Below are positions 44,898-53,612 of a DNA stretch of 64,000 nucleotides, piece after piece. How positions within the stretch are numbered: the stretch's first letter is position 1; the number at the start of each line of letters is the position of its first letter. The notes under the pieces were generated by a model, which was not told the DNA's origin, made no database searches, and worked only from the letters and a program-made list of their open reading frames with translations. The position numbers and the translations under genes were made by a program. The stretch is taken from the NCBI GenBank assembly GCA_964610175.1, contig CAZSVE010000003.1, positions 3,737 to 67,736 on the forward strand, in the 5' to 3' direction. This DNA is from CAZSVE01 sp964610175 (GTDB taxonomy: Bacteria; Pseudomonadota; Gammaproteobacteria; HK1).

Positions 44898-45529
44898 GGC
44901 CCGGCTCCCGTGCGTGTATTTTTCTGCATGGTCAACATGCGCAGTTTACAGTCGAACAGAAATTCGAAGGCCTCTACATGGCGCAGGGCATCCTCGACGC
45001 TTTCGCCCCAGGTGTAGAAGCCGTGCCCCCTGATCAGATAGCCAAGCAATGAGCCATCGATGTCCATATCATGATCCACCACGGTGGCAAGGCGTTCGAT
45101 GTCCTGATCATTGGCGAAGATCGGCACTCGCACCCGGCGGGTATGGCAATCGACGCCAGAAAATGCCTTGAGTAGCTCGTAGTCCTGCAATAACAGGGTG
45201 CCTTGATGCAATTCGGAGACCAGGGTGGCATTCGCCGAATGGTGGTGCAACACCGAGTTGATCTCGGGAAGGCGGCGATAGGCCTGCACATGGAGTTGGG
45301 TTTCGGCGGAAGGGGTGCGATTATCCAGGGAGTTGCCCCGCACATCGGTTATGAGTAGATCGTCACGCGTTAGTTTGCCCTTGTGGCGCCCGGATACCGT
45401 GATCAGTAGCCTGCCGTCCGGCAGGCGGGCGGAGAGATTGCCGCTGGTGGCCGGTACCATACCCTGCCGGTAGAGTAGTCGGCCTGCCTCGATAAGGGAA
45501 TCGGCCAGTTGGTCTGTAGTGGTGTTCAT
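44894..45529 (-). CDS. mtnB: Methylthioribulose-1-phosphate dehydratase
   Basis: A 211-residue class II aldolase-fold enzyme of methionine salvage. From the ATG at 45529 it begins MNTTTDQLADSLIEAGRLLY. Zinc-binding and catalytic residues are visible: ATSGNLSAR, INSVLHHHSANATLVSE (two metal His), and LIRGHGFYTWG (third His). It is followed by mtnC with a four-base overlap; mtnD, which usually completes the trio, is missing in this window. The upstream side is a composite repeat shared with divergent ftsK. Confidence 0.94.
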   Translation of the reverse strand: MNTTTDQLADSLIEAGRLLYRQGMVPATSGNLSARLPDGRLLITVSGRHKGKLTRDDLLITDVRGNSLDNRTPSAETQLHVQAYRRLPEINSVLHHHSANATLVSELHQGTLLLQDYELLKAFSGVDCHTRRVRVPIFANDQDIERLATVVDHDMDIDGSLLGYLIRGHGFYTWGESVEDALRHVEAFEFLFDCKLRMLTMQKNTRTGAGP

Positions 45530-45712
45530 GGGCGAAATCGATCGTTGTGCGTATTTTCCGATTTGAAAATGATACGTGTGTGGGCAAGTCCTGCATAGGG
45601 TAATATTCGCAAGCCCTGCCCGCCCGGGGCCGAGCCATTGGTCAAACACGGTTGCATCTTTTCAAGGACGCATTTTGACCGGAAGAGGTTCTCTTTTTTT
45701 ATTGTGACAGTA

Positions 45713-45913
45713 TATTTTGTTTATTTCCCGCTCGGCTTGTGCTCGATCCGACAAGGCACGATTCGCCTGGCTCCCGAGCTTCTGGCTTGGGAGCATGGAT
45801 CGTGGAAGCCCCAGCTTTCGGAAAAGCCTCCCAGTCTCCCGCTTGGGGGGCAAGCGGAGCTGGCGTTTCGTGAAATCCGGCTCATCGGCAAAGCCGAGCG
45901 GGAAATAAACAAA
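45713..45913. repeat. Composite 200-bp element with inverted repeat B ends
   Basis: TTTTGTTTATTTCCCGCTCG with GGCTT at the left and AAGCCGAGCGGGAAATAAAC with AAAG at the right form a perfect or near-perfect 25-bp inverted repeat enclosing about 150 bases. The centre contains a second inverted pair (CTCCCGAGCTTC/GCTTGGGAGC). Inserted in the shared upstream region of mtnB and ftsK. Confidence 0.8.
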
Positions 45914-45956
45914 GTAATAATTCCTTCGGTCCAACGTGATATCCACTGGAATTGCC

Positions 45957-48407
45957 ATGTCTTTTTCTTTACGCAAGCCACTTGAGCGAAGAAGTCCTCG
46001 TGAAGTCATCCTGATCGTGTCGGCGGCGGTGGTGTTGTATTTTTTGCTTTCCCTGATGACCCATCATCCTAATGATCCCGGTTGGTCGCATAGCGCCGAA
46101 ATCGAACGCATCGAGAATAGTGGTGGCCCGGTCGGTGCCTGGATCGCCGATCTGTTTTTTTATCTCTTTGGCTATCCGGCATACCTGTTCCCATTGTTGC
46201 TGGGTGTCATTGGTTGGTTGATATTCCGATTGTCCGGCGAAGGGGGTCGGTCCAATCCGTGGTTTGTCATCGTTCGGGGTAGCGGATTTTTGCTGACGCT
46301 GATGGCGAGCTGCGGACTTGCGGCGACCCACTTCGGCGGGAGCGAGGTACTACCGGTGGATAGCGGGGGGATGTTGGGGAAGGTAATCGGTATCGGCCTG
46401 TTCCGGTCGTTCAATCCTCTCGGTGGAACGCTTGCGTTGCTTGCCATGTTTCTGACAGGGATCACCCTGCTTACCGGTGTCTCCTGGCTTTGGCTGATGG
46501 ACAATACGGGACGTTGCACATTGTTCCTTGCCGATAAGCTCCAGCGTGTCATTTCCATCGGGCACGAATATTACCTGTCGAGCGGGCTCCGCGACACCCA
46601 GGCGGAGCTGGGTCGAACCGCGGGCAGGAAGCTCATGGGATTTCTCCAGGAGAAGATCGGTGACGGGAAACCGCCGCAACCTCGCATCGAACCCGGTGGT
46701 ATCGGGCCACTGACGTTCGATCCCGACGTGGATATAAAGGAAAAAAGGCAGTACATGGGAGGCGGGCACCGCGTGGAAAAGCGGGGTGAGCAACGGTCAT
46801 CCACGTCCCGGGAACAGCCGTCCCGGGGGCAACCATTCAAGCCCAGGGAACAGTCGTCGAAATCCCAGGAAACCATTTCCGGGGGCGCCTTGCCGCCCAT
46901 TTCCCTGCTCGATCTCCCCGAAACCCCGATGCACACCGTCACCGACGAGGCATTGGGGGACATGTCGCGACAGGTGGAGGAAAAGCTCGGCGACTTCGGG
47001 ATCGAGGCCCAAGTCGTGGCGGTATACCCGGGCCCCGTCATCACCCGCTTCGAGGTCGATCTCGCCCCGGGAACCAAGGTGAGCCGGATCACCGCGCTCG
47101 CCAAGGATCTTGCCCGCTCCCTCTCCGTGATCAGCGTGCGCATCGTGGAAGTAATCGCGGGAAAGAGCGTCATCGGTCTCGAATTGCCCAACGAGCAGCG
47201 CGATCTGGTCAGGTTGAGCGAGATACTCCATTCCCACGAGTACAAGAACTGTATTTCGCCACTTACCCTGGTATTGGGAAAAGACATCGCCGGGCGTTCC
47301 GTGGTGGCCGATCTCGCCGGTATGCCCCATCTCCTGGTGGCGGGAACCACCGGCTCCGGGAAATCGGTGGCCATCAACGCCATGATACTGAGCCTGCTCT
47401 ATAAGGCCAGCGCCGATGACGTGCGCATCATCATGGTGGACCCCAAGATGCTGGAACTCTCGGTCTACGAGGGCGTCCCCCATCTTCTGGCCCCGGTGGT
47501 CACCGACATGAAAGAAGCGGCGAACGCGCTTCGCTGGTGTGTCGCCGAGATGGAGCGCCGCTACAAGCTCATGTCCAGCCTGGGGGTGCGCAACATGGCC
47601 GGATTCAACCGAAAAGTTCGGGAGGCCAGCCGCGCCGGGAGGCCCATCCCCGATCCGTTCTATGCCCCTCCCCCCTGGGAGCCATCCTTCGATGAGGAGG
47701 ATGGCGGTGATCCACCCGAGCCACCGACCCTGGAACCATTGCCCGCTATCGTCGTTATCGTCGATGAGCTGGCGGACATGATGATGGTGGTCGGTAAAAA
47801 GGTCGAGGAACTCATCGCACGCCTCGCCCAAAAGGCACGCGCCGCCGGTATCCATCTCATCCTCGCCACCCAGCGGCCCTCCGTGGACGTGCTCACCGGC
47901 CTCATCAAGGCCAATATCCCCACCCGGATCGCCTTCCAGGTCTCGGCAAGGGTGGATTCGCGCACCATTCTCGATCAAATGGGCGCGGAGCAACTTCTTG
48001 GGCACGGCGATATGCTCTATCTCGCCGCTGGCAAGCCCATGCCTACCCGTGTGCACGGCGCCTTCGTGGCCGATGGAGAGGTACACAAGGTGGTGGAACA
48101 TCTCAAGCAGCACGGGAGCCCCAACTATCTCGACGAAATCCTCTCGGGCGGCGTCGATGGCGTATCCGAGGAAGGGGGCATCATGGGGGATAGCGACGAC
48201 ACCGAGTCCGATCCCCTCTACGATGAGGCGGTACGCATCGTTACCGAGACCCGGCGCGCCTCCATCTCCGGGGTGCAGCGGCGGCTCAAGATCGGCTACA
48301 ACCGGGCGGCACGCATGGTGGAACAGATGGAGATTGCCGGTGTGGTAGGGCCCCTGGAATCCAACGGCAACCGCGATGTCCTGGCCCCGCCGCCACCGGA
48401 GGATTAG
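45957..48407 (+). CDS. ftsK: DNA translocase FtsK
   Basis: An 816-residue divisome protein. From the ATG at 45957 the N-terminus has several TM helices (VILIVSAAVVLYFLLSLMTH, YLFPLLLGVIGWLIF, GSGFLLTLMASCGLAA, TLALLAMFLTGITLLTGVSW). A short linker (residues ~225-325, Arg/Gln/Ser-rich) follows, then the alpha/beta motor with Walker A GTTGSGKSV (about 463-471) and Walker B IVVIVDELADMM. The C-terminal gamma winged helix is RRASISGVQRRLKIGYNRAA. FtsK pumps chromosomal DNA at septation and activates XerCD. The linker is short compared with E. coli. Normally lolA follows directly; here 5.2 kb intervenes. Confidence 0.97.
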   Translation: MSFSLRKPLERRSPREVILIVSAAVVLYFLLSLMTHHPNDPGWSHSAEIERIENSGGPVGAWIADLFFYLFGYPAYLFPLLLGVIGWLIFRLSGEGGRSNPWFVIVRGSGFLLTLMASCGLAATHFGGSEVLPVDSGGMLGKVIGIGLFRSFNPLGGTLALLAMFLTGITLLTGVSWLWLMDNTGRCTLFLADKLQRVISIGHEYYLSSGLRDTQAELGRTAGRKLMGFLQEKIGDGKPPQPRIEPGGIGPLTFDPDVDIKEKRQYMGGGHRVEKRGEQRSSTSREQPSRGQPFKPREQSSKSQETISGGALPPISLLDLPETPMHTVTDEALGDMSRQVEEKLGDFGIEAQVVAVYPGPVITRFEVDLAPGTKVSRITALAKDLARSLSVISVRIVEVIAGKSVIGLELPNEQRDLVRLSEILHSHEYKNCISPLTLVLGKDIAGRSVVADLAGMPHLLVAGTTGSGKSVAINAMILSLLYKASADDVRIIMVDPKMLELSVYEGVPHLLAPVVTDMKEAANALRWCVAEMERRYKLMSSLGVRNMAGFNRKVREASRAGRPIPDPFYAPPPWEPSFDEEDGGDPPEPPTLEPLPAIVVIVDELADMMMVVGKKVEELIARLAQKARAAGIHLILATQRPSVDVLTGLIKANIPTRIAFQVSARVDSRTILDQMGAEQLLGHGDMLYLAAGKPMPTRVHGAFVADGEVHKVVEHLKQHGSPNYLDEILSGGVDGVSEEGGIMGDSDDTESDPLYDEAVRIVTETRRASISGVQRRLKIGYNRAARMVEQMEIAGVVGPLESNGNRDVLAPPPPED

Positions 48408-48492
48408 CAAGATGCCGATCGAAAAGCCCTTTCATGGCTTCCACGTCTACCAATAGTGTCAATGCATATATTTGAAGAAGGAAGGATTGAAG

Positions 48493-49731
48493 ATGCGAGT
48501 ATTCATGCTGCCGATACTTATTCTTACGTTTCTCACGTTTCCTGTCGCAAACCATGCGCTACCGCACAAATACCCGGATTATTCCGATCCGGTACCGGAA
48601 GGTTACACGGGAAAAACATTCCGCCTAAGTCAGGATTACCCGTCCTCCATGCCCACCTCCGACCGCCCGTGGAAGGATATCGACTTCACGAAAAAGCCGA
48701 ATGAGTACCTCGAAATCGTAAGAAAATATATCTATGAAGGCATGCGGGAAGCAAACTGGGAGGTCGATAGAAATACCATCGGAAAATGGTATCACGTGCC
48801 TTGGATGCACGTCGGTAAAAATCCAAGAGAGTTCATCCATGGCATGACCCAGGAACGCACATTGAATCCCGGAGACCTGGGACCAAGGCAGACGCGAAAG
48901 ATTCAAAATTGGGCCGTCGGCTTCTACAACGACTATGGTGGATACACAATAGGGCAGGTTTGGAAAGACCCCACCAATCCCGATCCGGCTTCCGCCCGCT
49001 TCCCGACCGGCACGGTCGTCGCCAAGGTCCTGTTTACCGCAGCAACGGTCGATCAAATCCCGGAACTGGCGGGAACCATACAATGGCAGGCCAATATAAA
49101 CGCCACACTCGATAAAGACAGTCCAAAGAAGATCCAAATGCTAAGGTTGCTGCAAATGGATTTCGGGGTACGGGACGCACGCGCCGATGGGACTACGGGG
49201 TGGGTCTTTGGTACATTCGTCTACGATGGCCGCGCCGATGGGGCCGACGGCTGGGACAAAATGGTCCCCGTCGGTCTGACGTGGGGCAATGATCCCGGGA
49301 TTACGCCAACCGGCGTTGCCAATGGCGCAACGCTCGAGGAAGTATTCTTGAACCCGGATGCGCCGGATTACGCAAGGAATCGATTAGGTTGGGCGGGTCG
49401 ATTGAATGGCCCGGTGGATGATCCCGAGTCCTCGTGTCTCAGTTGCCACAGTACAGCGCAATGGCGGCCACAAGCCCAAATGACACCCATCGGAACGGAA
49501 CGGGAACGCCTGCATTGGTTCCGCAACCTGAAACCGGATCAAGCCTTTACGGAGGGAGAAATCAGCCTGAATTATTCCCTGCAACTGGCGGCATCCATTC
49601 AAAACTTTTTCAATCCGAGTCTAAACCCGGCCATTCCAGCGAAACCGCGCCATCCCTCTCGGCCAAAAAAAGAAAAATACGATAAGAAAGATATCGATCC
49701 GTTCGATCTCGGCTATCCTATCGAGAGGTAA
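48493..49731 (+). CDS. Exported protein with a single CxxCH heme-binding motif
   Basis: I chose the ATG at 48493 with GAAGGAAGG upstream. The 412-residue product has a signal peptide (MRVFMLPILILTFLTFPVANHA). One CLSCH motif lies at residues 315-319 (SSCLSCHSTAQWRP), suggesting a covalently bound c-type heme in the periplasm. A long N-terminal region has many Trp/Tyr residues (TIGKWYHVPWMHVGKNPREF, GWVFGTFVYDGRADGADGWD) and resembles cytochrome-c-domain proteins of unknown function in environmental bacteria. The heme-iron axial Met is not evident. The gene lies in the accessory insert after ftsK. Confidence 0.75.
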   Translation: MRVFMLPILILTFLTFPVANHALPHKYPDYSDPVPEGYTGKTFRLSQDYPSSMPTSDRPWKDIDFTKKPNEYLEIVRKYIYEGMREANWEVDRNTIGKWYHVPWMHVGKNPREFIHGMTQERTLNPGDLGPRQTRKIQNWAVGFYNDYGGYTIGQVWKDPTNPDPASARFPTGTVVAKVLFTAATVDQIPELAGTIQWQANINATLDKDSPKKIQMLRLLQMDFGVRDARADGTTGWVFGTFVYDGRADGADGWDKMVPVGLTWGNDPGITPTGVANGATLEEVFLNPDAPDYARNRLGWAGRLNGPVDDPESSCLSCHSTAQWRPQAQMTPIGTERERLHWFRNLKPDQAFTEGEISLNYSLQLAASIQNFFNPSLNPAIPAKPRHPSRPKKEKYDKKDIDPFDLGYPIER

Positions 49732-49789
49732 AACAGGTTTTCAGCGCAAAGATCAAAGGCATCGACCTTAAGCAATTTTGGTTGAATTT

Positions 49790-49832
49790 ATGCGAAATCA
49801 TGCTTTGTCGGTTTGAGGCGAAGCTTCGCTAG
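49790..49832 (-). repeat. Repeat B part (5' 40 bases, inverted)
   Basis: GGTTTGAGGCGAAGCTTCGC followed by TAGGG is the start of repeat B read backwards. It ends 25 bases before the DUF3782 gene. Confidence 0.7.
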
Positions 49833-49856
49833 GGTTTCCAATTGGAGGATGATTCC

Positions 49857-50513
49857 ATGACCGACGAAGAACTCAAGGAACTCGTTGCCGGTTTACTGGT
49901 TTCTCAGCAGGAGATTTTAGTCTCTCAGCGGGGAAATTTGGCTTTTCAGAAGGAGACAAACGCTGGTATTAGGGAATTGCGCGCATCCCAACGGGAAACC
50001 GATCGGCAAATGAAAGAAACCGATCGGCAGATGAAGGAGACCGATCTGCAAATCAAGGAGCTGGGCCGTCAGATTGGCGGGCTGGGTAGGAAGTTCGGTG
50101 GTTTTACCGAAGGTATGGCCTACCCATCCATGAAGAGGCTGCTGCGGAAGCGTTTCCATATGGAGACCATTACCCCACGGGTAGAGATATCCCGAAACGG
50201 CAAACACATGGAGTTGGATGTGCTGGGCTATTCCAATGGCAAGGGAAATCGGGTCGTGGTCGTGGAGGTCAAGAGCCGCCTTACCCCGGAAGGCATCGAT
50301 CGGATGGAGCGAACCATGACCCGTTTCGATGAATTTTTCCCGGAGCATCGGGAAAAGCGACGTTTCGGGATGATCGCGGCGGTGGATTTTTCCCCGAATG
50401 TGGAGATCCAAGCCCGTCGGCGAGGATTCTATCTGGCCCGTATTCAGGACGAGTTGTTTGTCCTGCAATCCCCGGAATCATTTGAACCTCGCTATTTCGG
50501 TGGCGTGTCATGA
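49857..50513 (+). CDS. DUF3782-like coiled-coil protein with PD-(D/E)XK nuclease fold
   Basis: A 218-residue protein from the ATG at 49857 (GGAGG upstream). Residues 47-67 are three near-identical heptads (ETDRQMK, ETDRQMK, ETDLQIK), a coiled coil. The C-terminal half carries the nuclease-fold pattern: MELDVLGYSNGKG (acidic residue after beta-1) and VVVVEVKSRLTPEG (E-x-K). Families of this kind (DUF3782 and relatives) are common in large-genome sulfur bacteria and cyanobacteria and are thought to be nucleases of unknown purpose. The gene is in the accessory insert, close to the AAA/TOPRIM pair. Confidence 0.8.
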   Translation: MTDEELKELVAGLLVSQQEILVSQRGNLAFQKETNAGIRELRASQRETDRQMKETDRQMKETDLQIKELGRQIGGLGRKFGGFTEGMAYPSMKRLLRKRFHMETITPRVEISRNGKHMELDVLGYSNGKGNRVVVVEVKSRLTPEGIDRMERTMTRFDEFFPEHREKRRFGMIAAVDFSPNVEIQARRRGFYLARIQDELFVLQSPESFEPRYFGGVS

Positions 50514-50705
50514 GCAGCGTTGCACCTCGGGCCGAAATAATGGAAACCAAGGGCTGTCTCGGTCTCTCGACAGAATATCGGGATCGCGGCATTCTCCTCG
50601 GCTGGCGATTGATATTTTTGCCAACCGATCCATCGAGAGGCCTGGAAGTGGGCAAGGTATGGGTTTTCGGTGTTGATCGAGAGAGTTCCGAACCCGAACC
50701 ATATC

Positions 50706-50812
50706 CTGGCGAAGCCTCGCTTCGAACCGATGAAGCGTGATTTGATATTAGCAAAATCAGTGTCTTGTAGAATTTGACTCGTTTGCGAAAATGAGCGGGG
50801 AATAAACGAAGC
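50706..50812 (+). repeat. Repeat B copy upstream of the AAA/TOPRIM pair
   Basis: Starts TGGCGAAGCCTCGCTTCGAA and ends GAGCGGGGAATAAACGAAG. It occupies the middle of the 590-base gap 50514-51102, which otherwise shows no gene. Confidence 0.82.
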
Positions 50813-51102
50813 AATGCCCCGTGGAAATCGATTATCAGAACCTCGACGCTCCCCGGTAATCCCCCTCTCCCCCGAAGAACCACCCCACGACTTCTTCTCA
50901 GGTAGCGCCGCCAGCGGCGAGAATCATTCTCCGTTGTCATCTCCACCGGAAGAAGACATCTTCGGATTCCACGGGAATATTCGCTTCCCGGTTTTTTGCC
51001 GCTGTATGTGGGCAGGCGGATCGGCGGAAAGGATCGTTTACTATAGGCGGGAAAGACCGCATGGAACACGCCACGATAAGACACACATGACGAACCAAAA
51101 AA

Positions 51103-52242
51103 ATGCGACTGAAATCCGTTGAATACACTGAACGCCAAGGTACGCTCCAGGAGTGGACGCTGCGCGGATTGACCCTGGAGGATATCAACCTGCTGGTGGG
51201 CAAGAACGCCTCCGGCAAGAGCATGATTCTTAATATTATCCACGGGGTTGCCCATGGAATTGTCGGCAGGCGCCCGCCGCCTACCCATGAACATTTTACG
51301 TTTGTATTCGACGAAAACGAGCTGGAAACCAGATACGAGTTAGGAGCCGAGAATGGAAAGCTCGTTTCTGAATGCTTTACGGTGGACAACGAGGTCAAGC
51401 TGGAGCGCGGCCCAGGGGGCGTAGGCAGAATCCATGCCGAGAAGGAAGGAAAATTTATCGAGTTCCAGACCCCGGAGGACCAACTGGCTATCGCTGCCCG
51501 ACGCGATACCCTCCAGCATTCGTTCTTCGAGCCGATGAGTCAGTGGGCCGATTCGCTGTATTTCTATGCGTTCGGTACCCCGTTGGGGAAAGATCGCGGG
51601 GCGGTACTCACCGATGATATATCGGGCGTGGATTCCAAGGATCCATCACAAGTAGTCGCTATTTTTCACAAAGGAAAAAGGCAATTCGGCGACAAATTCA
51701 TCGATGCGGTGCGGGAAGACTTCAAGGTGGTCGGCTACGCCATCGACGACATCGGACTCACGACGCCTCTTCGTTATATGGGAATGAATGCGCCAATCTC
51801 TGGTAGCGAATTGTTGGTGATCTATGTCCAGGAGGCCGGCCTGCCAGGGATTACCGAGCAAACCGAAATGTCTCAGGGAATGTTCCGCGCCCTGTCTCTC
51901 ATCATCCAGATCGATTACGCCGTCCTCGTCGGCACGCCGAGCTGCATCCTCATCGACGATATCGGCGAGGGACTGGATTTCGAGCGCTCCGTGAATCTCA
52001 TCGATGTCCTGATAAAAAAGGCCAAGAACTCCGCCGTGCAGCTCATCATGGCCAGCAACGATTCCTTCGTCATAAACCATGTGCCTTTGGAGGTCTGTGC
52101 CTTTGTCGACCGACAGGACAACCATGTGGAGATCCGGAATTATGCCAACTCCAGGGAGATCTTCGACCGCTTCCAGTTTACCGGCCTCAACAACTTCGAT
52201 TTCCTGGCCTTCGATTACCTGCGTGCGGAGGTCGAGGAATGA
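51103..52242 (+). CDS. AAA family ATPase (ABC-like, AAA_15/OLD-type)
   Basis: A 379-residue SMC/OLD-type ATPase. Walker A is GKNASGKSM (residues 33-41). The signature-like SQGMFRALSLIIQ and Walker B CILIDDIGEGLDF with a D-loop-type follow-on are near residues 265-295. The switch His or Asn region is VQLIMASNDSFVINHV. The middle (residues ~80-230) is an insert specific to the family. It overlaps the next gene by four bases (ATGA), so the two proteins are translated together. ATPase + TOPRIM pairs of this kind act in phage defence (AbiL-, PARIS- or class 2 OLD-like). Confidence 0.87.
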   Translation: MRLKSVEYTERQGTLQEWTLRGLTLEDINLLVGKNASGKSMILNIIHGVAHGIVGRRPPPTHEHFTFVFDENELETRYELGAENGKLVSECFTVDNEVKLERGPGGVGRIHAEKEGKFIEFQTPEDQLAIAARRDTLQHSFFEPMSQWADSLYFYAFGTPLGKDRGAVLTDDISGVDSKDPSQVVAIFHKGKRQFGDKFIDAVREDFKVVGYAIDDIGLTTPLRYMGMNAPISGSELLVIYVQEAGLPGITEQTEMSQGMFRALSLIIQIDYAVLVGTPSCILIDDIGEGLDFERSVNLIDVLIKKAKNSAVQLIMASNDSFVINHVPLEVCAFVDRQDNHVEIRNYANSREIFDRFQFTGLNNFDFLAFDYLRAEVEE

Positions 52243-53030
52243 ACGGGTCCGAGGTGAATAAGTCGATGGTCAATAAGCTGGCCATCTTCGTGGAGGGCCG
52301 TACAGAGCAGATCTTCGTGGAGAGATTGGTTCGCTTCCTCGGGGAGAGTGTAGATCTGGCCATCCGCGTCGATGGCGCGGAAGGGGGACGACACAAACCT
52401 CGTCGTTTTATCCGGATGAGCGGAACCAGGGAAACGGAGGGATATGAGTTCTTCGTTCTCATCGTGAATTGTGGCCAGGACGCACGCGTCAAATCGGATA
52501 TTCTGAAACGCTACAACCGTTTAGTCAGCCAGGGCTACCGCTACATCATCGGAATCCGCGACGTCCATCCCCATGACCGGAAAGATACCCACCATATTCG
52601 GCAAGGATTCCAGTTCGGATTACCCACCACGCCATGCAAGCCGGTCTTGATCCTGGCCATCATGGAGATCGAGGCTTGGTTCCTGGCCGAATACGCGCAC
52701 TTTCCCCGCATCCACCCGAGCCTCACCAGGGCGCGAATCGGACGGGAATTCGGCTTCGATCCCGCCGAGGACGACATGCAGCTTCGCGACCACCCGGCCA
52801 GGGATCTGGAAGCCATCTACTTCCTGGAGGCAATCCCCTACGCAAAGAGCCGCGAAAACGTGGAACGAACCGTGGATAGCCTGGATTTTTCCCGTATCCG
52901 AGACGAGGTGGCGGCACGGATCGCCGATCTTGCAAGATTGACGGGGCTGATTCGGGCCTTTTTCACGTATTCCGAACAAACCGACAAGGTGTGCGATGAG
53001 TCCCTCCCTCGACCACGGCTGTCTGTGTAG
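52239..53030 (+). CDS. TOPRIM/DUF4276-like partner of the AAA ATPase
   Basis: A 263-residue protein with the expected TOPRIM acidic pattern: Glu19 in KLAIFVEGRTEQIFVERL, Asp108 in YIIGIRDVHP, and Glu143/145 in LAIMEIEAWFLAE. Such domains cut or nick nucleic acid with Mg2+ in OLD-type and AbiL-type systems. It starts inside the stop of the ATPase gene. Its C-terminus ends at a TAG that belongs to the first bases of a repeat B copy, so a few original residues may have been lost. Confidence 0.82.
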   Translation: MNGSEVNKSMVNKLAIFVEGRTEQIFVERLVRFLGESVDLAIRVDGAEGGRHKPRRFIRMSGTRETEGYEFFVLIVNCGQDARVKSDILKRYNRLVSQGYRYIIGIRDVHPHDRKDTHHIRQGFQFGLPTTPCKPVLILAIMEIEAWFLAEYAHFPRIHPSLTRARIGREFGFDPAEDDMQLRDHPARDLEAIYFLEAIPYAKSRENVERTVDSLDFSRIRDEVAARIADLARLTGLIRAFFTYSEQTDKVCDESLPRPRLSV

Positions 53031-53140
53031 CGAGGCTTCGCTTCGAGCCCACAAGGCATGATCCATGCGGCTGGTGAAGCAAAACCGGTGTTTTGTAAAA
53101 CTCGACTTGTCTGCGAAGCCGAGCGGGAAATAGACAAAGT
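53028..53140 (+). repeat. Repeat B copy starting at the TOPRIM gene stop codon
   Basis: TAGCGAGGCTTCGCTTCGAG opens the copy and supplies the TAG stop of the preceding gene; the end is GAGCGGGAAATAGACAAAG. Confidence 0.9.
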
Positions 53141-53324
53141 AGGCGCATCATCGTGGAGATCTGAAAAGGCCGGGCAATGGGATGTCTGACCGGAACTGAC
53201 CCTGGAATCGGTGTCGGCATGGTCCCCGATATCGCGGTCTGTGAGGAGGCTGCGCTCCAGTGGGATTTTCGGGAAGATGCCATCGAAAGATGTCATGGAA
53301 TGCGCCGTGTTTCCAAGGCGGGTC

Positions 53325-53555
53325 ATGGAGGTGATCTCCCCCAGCCAATCCATCCATGACCTGATGCAAAAAGCGGAAAAATTTCTACGGGCCGATATTC
53401 CGGACAATCTGTACCATAGAGTCGGAGGGAAGAATGATTATCATGGGATCGATTATCGGAACAACCCCGTGTTTGCCACTGCCTATCTGGCCGAGGAAAA
53501 CGAACATGAATCGATGAAATGGCTCGATGTCGAATTTCGGGATTTCTTTCTATGA
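53325..53555 (+). CDS. Small protein of unknown family
   Basis: A possible 76-residue protein from the ATG at 53325 (CCAAGGCGGG upstream): a polar N-terminal helix (HDLMQKAEKFLRADI) and a C-terminal acidic part (LAEENEHESMKWLDVEFRDF). I do not recognise it. It ends 57 bases before lolA. It may be a remnant of the accessory insert; coding status is uncertain. Confidence 0.4.
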   Translation: MEVISPSQSIHDLMQKAEKFLRADIPDNLYHRVGGKNDYHGIDYRNNPVFATAYLAEENEHESMKWLDVEFRDFFL

Positions 53556-53612
53556 ATTCGTGTTGTTTGTCGGTCTTTTCCCAGTAAGAAACCGCAATCT
53601 CCAGGAGTATCC

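Noticed and set aside
46797..48410. 537-codon open frame antisense to ftsK
   Set aside because: It is an exact shadow of the conserved FtsK motor region in high-GC third positions, with no domain of its own.
53177..53359. 60-codon frame starting MGCLTGTDPG
   Set aside because: Overlaps the slightly better candidate at 53325-53555 and has neither homology nor a good start.
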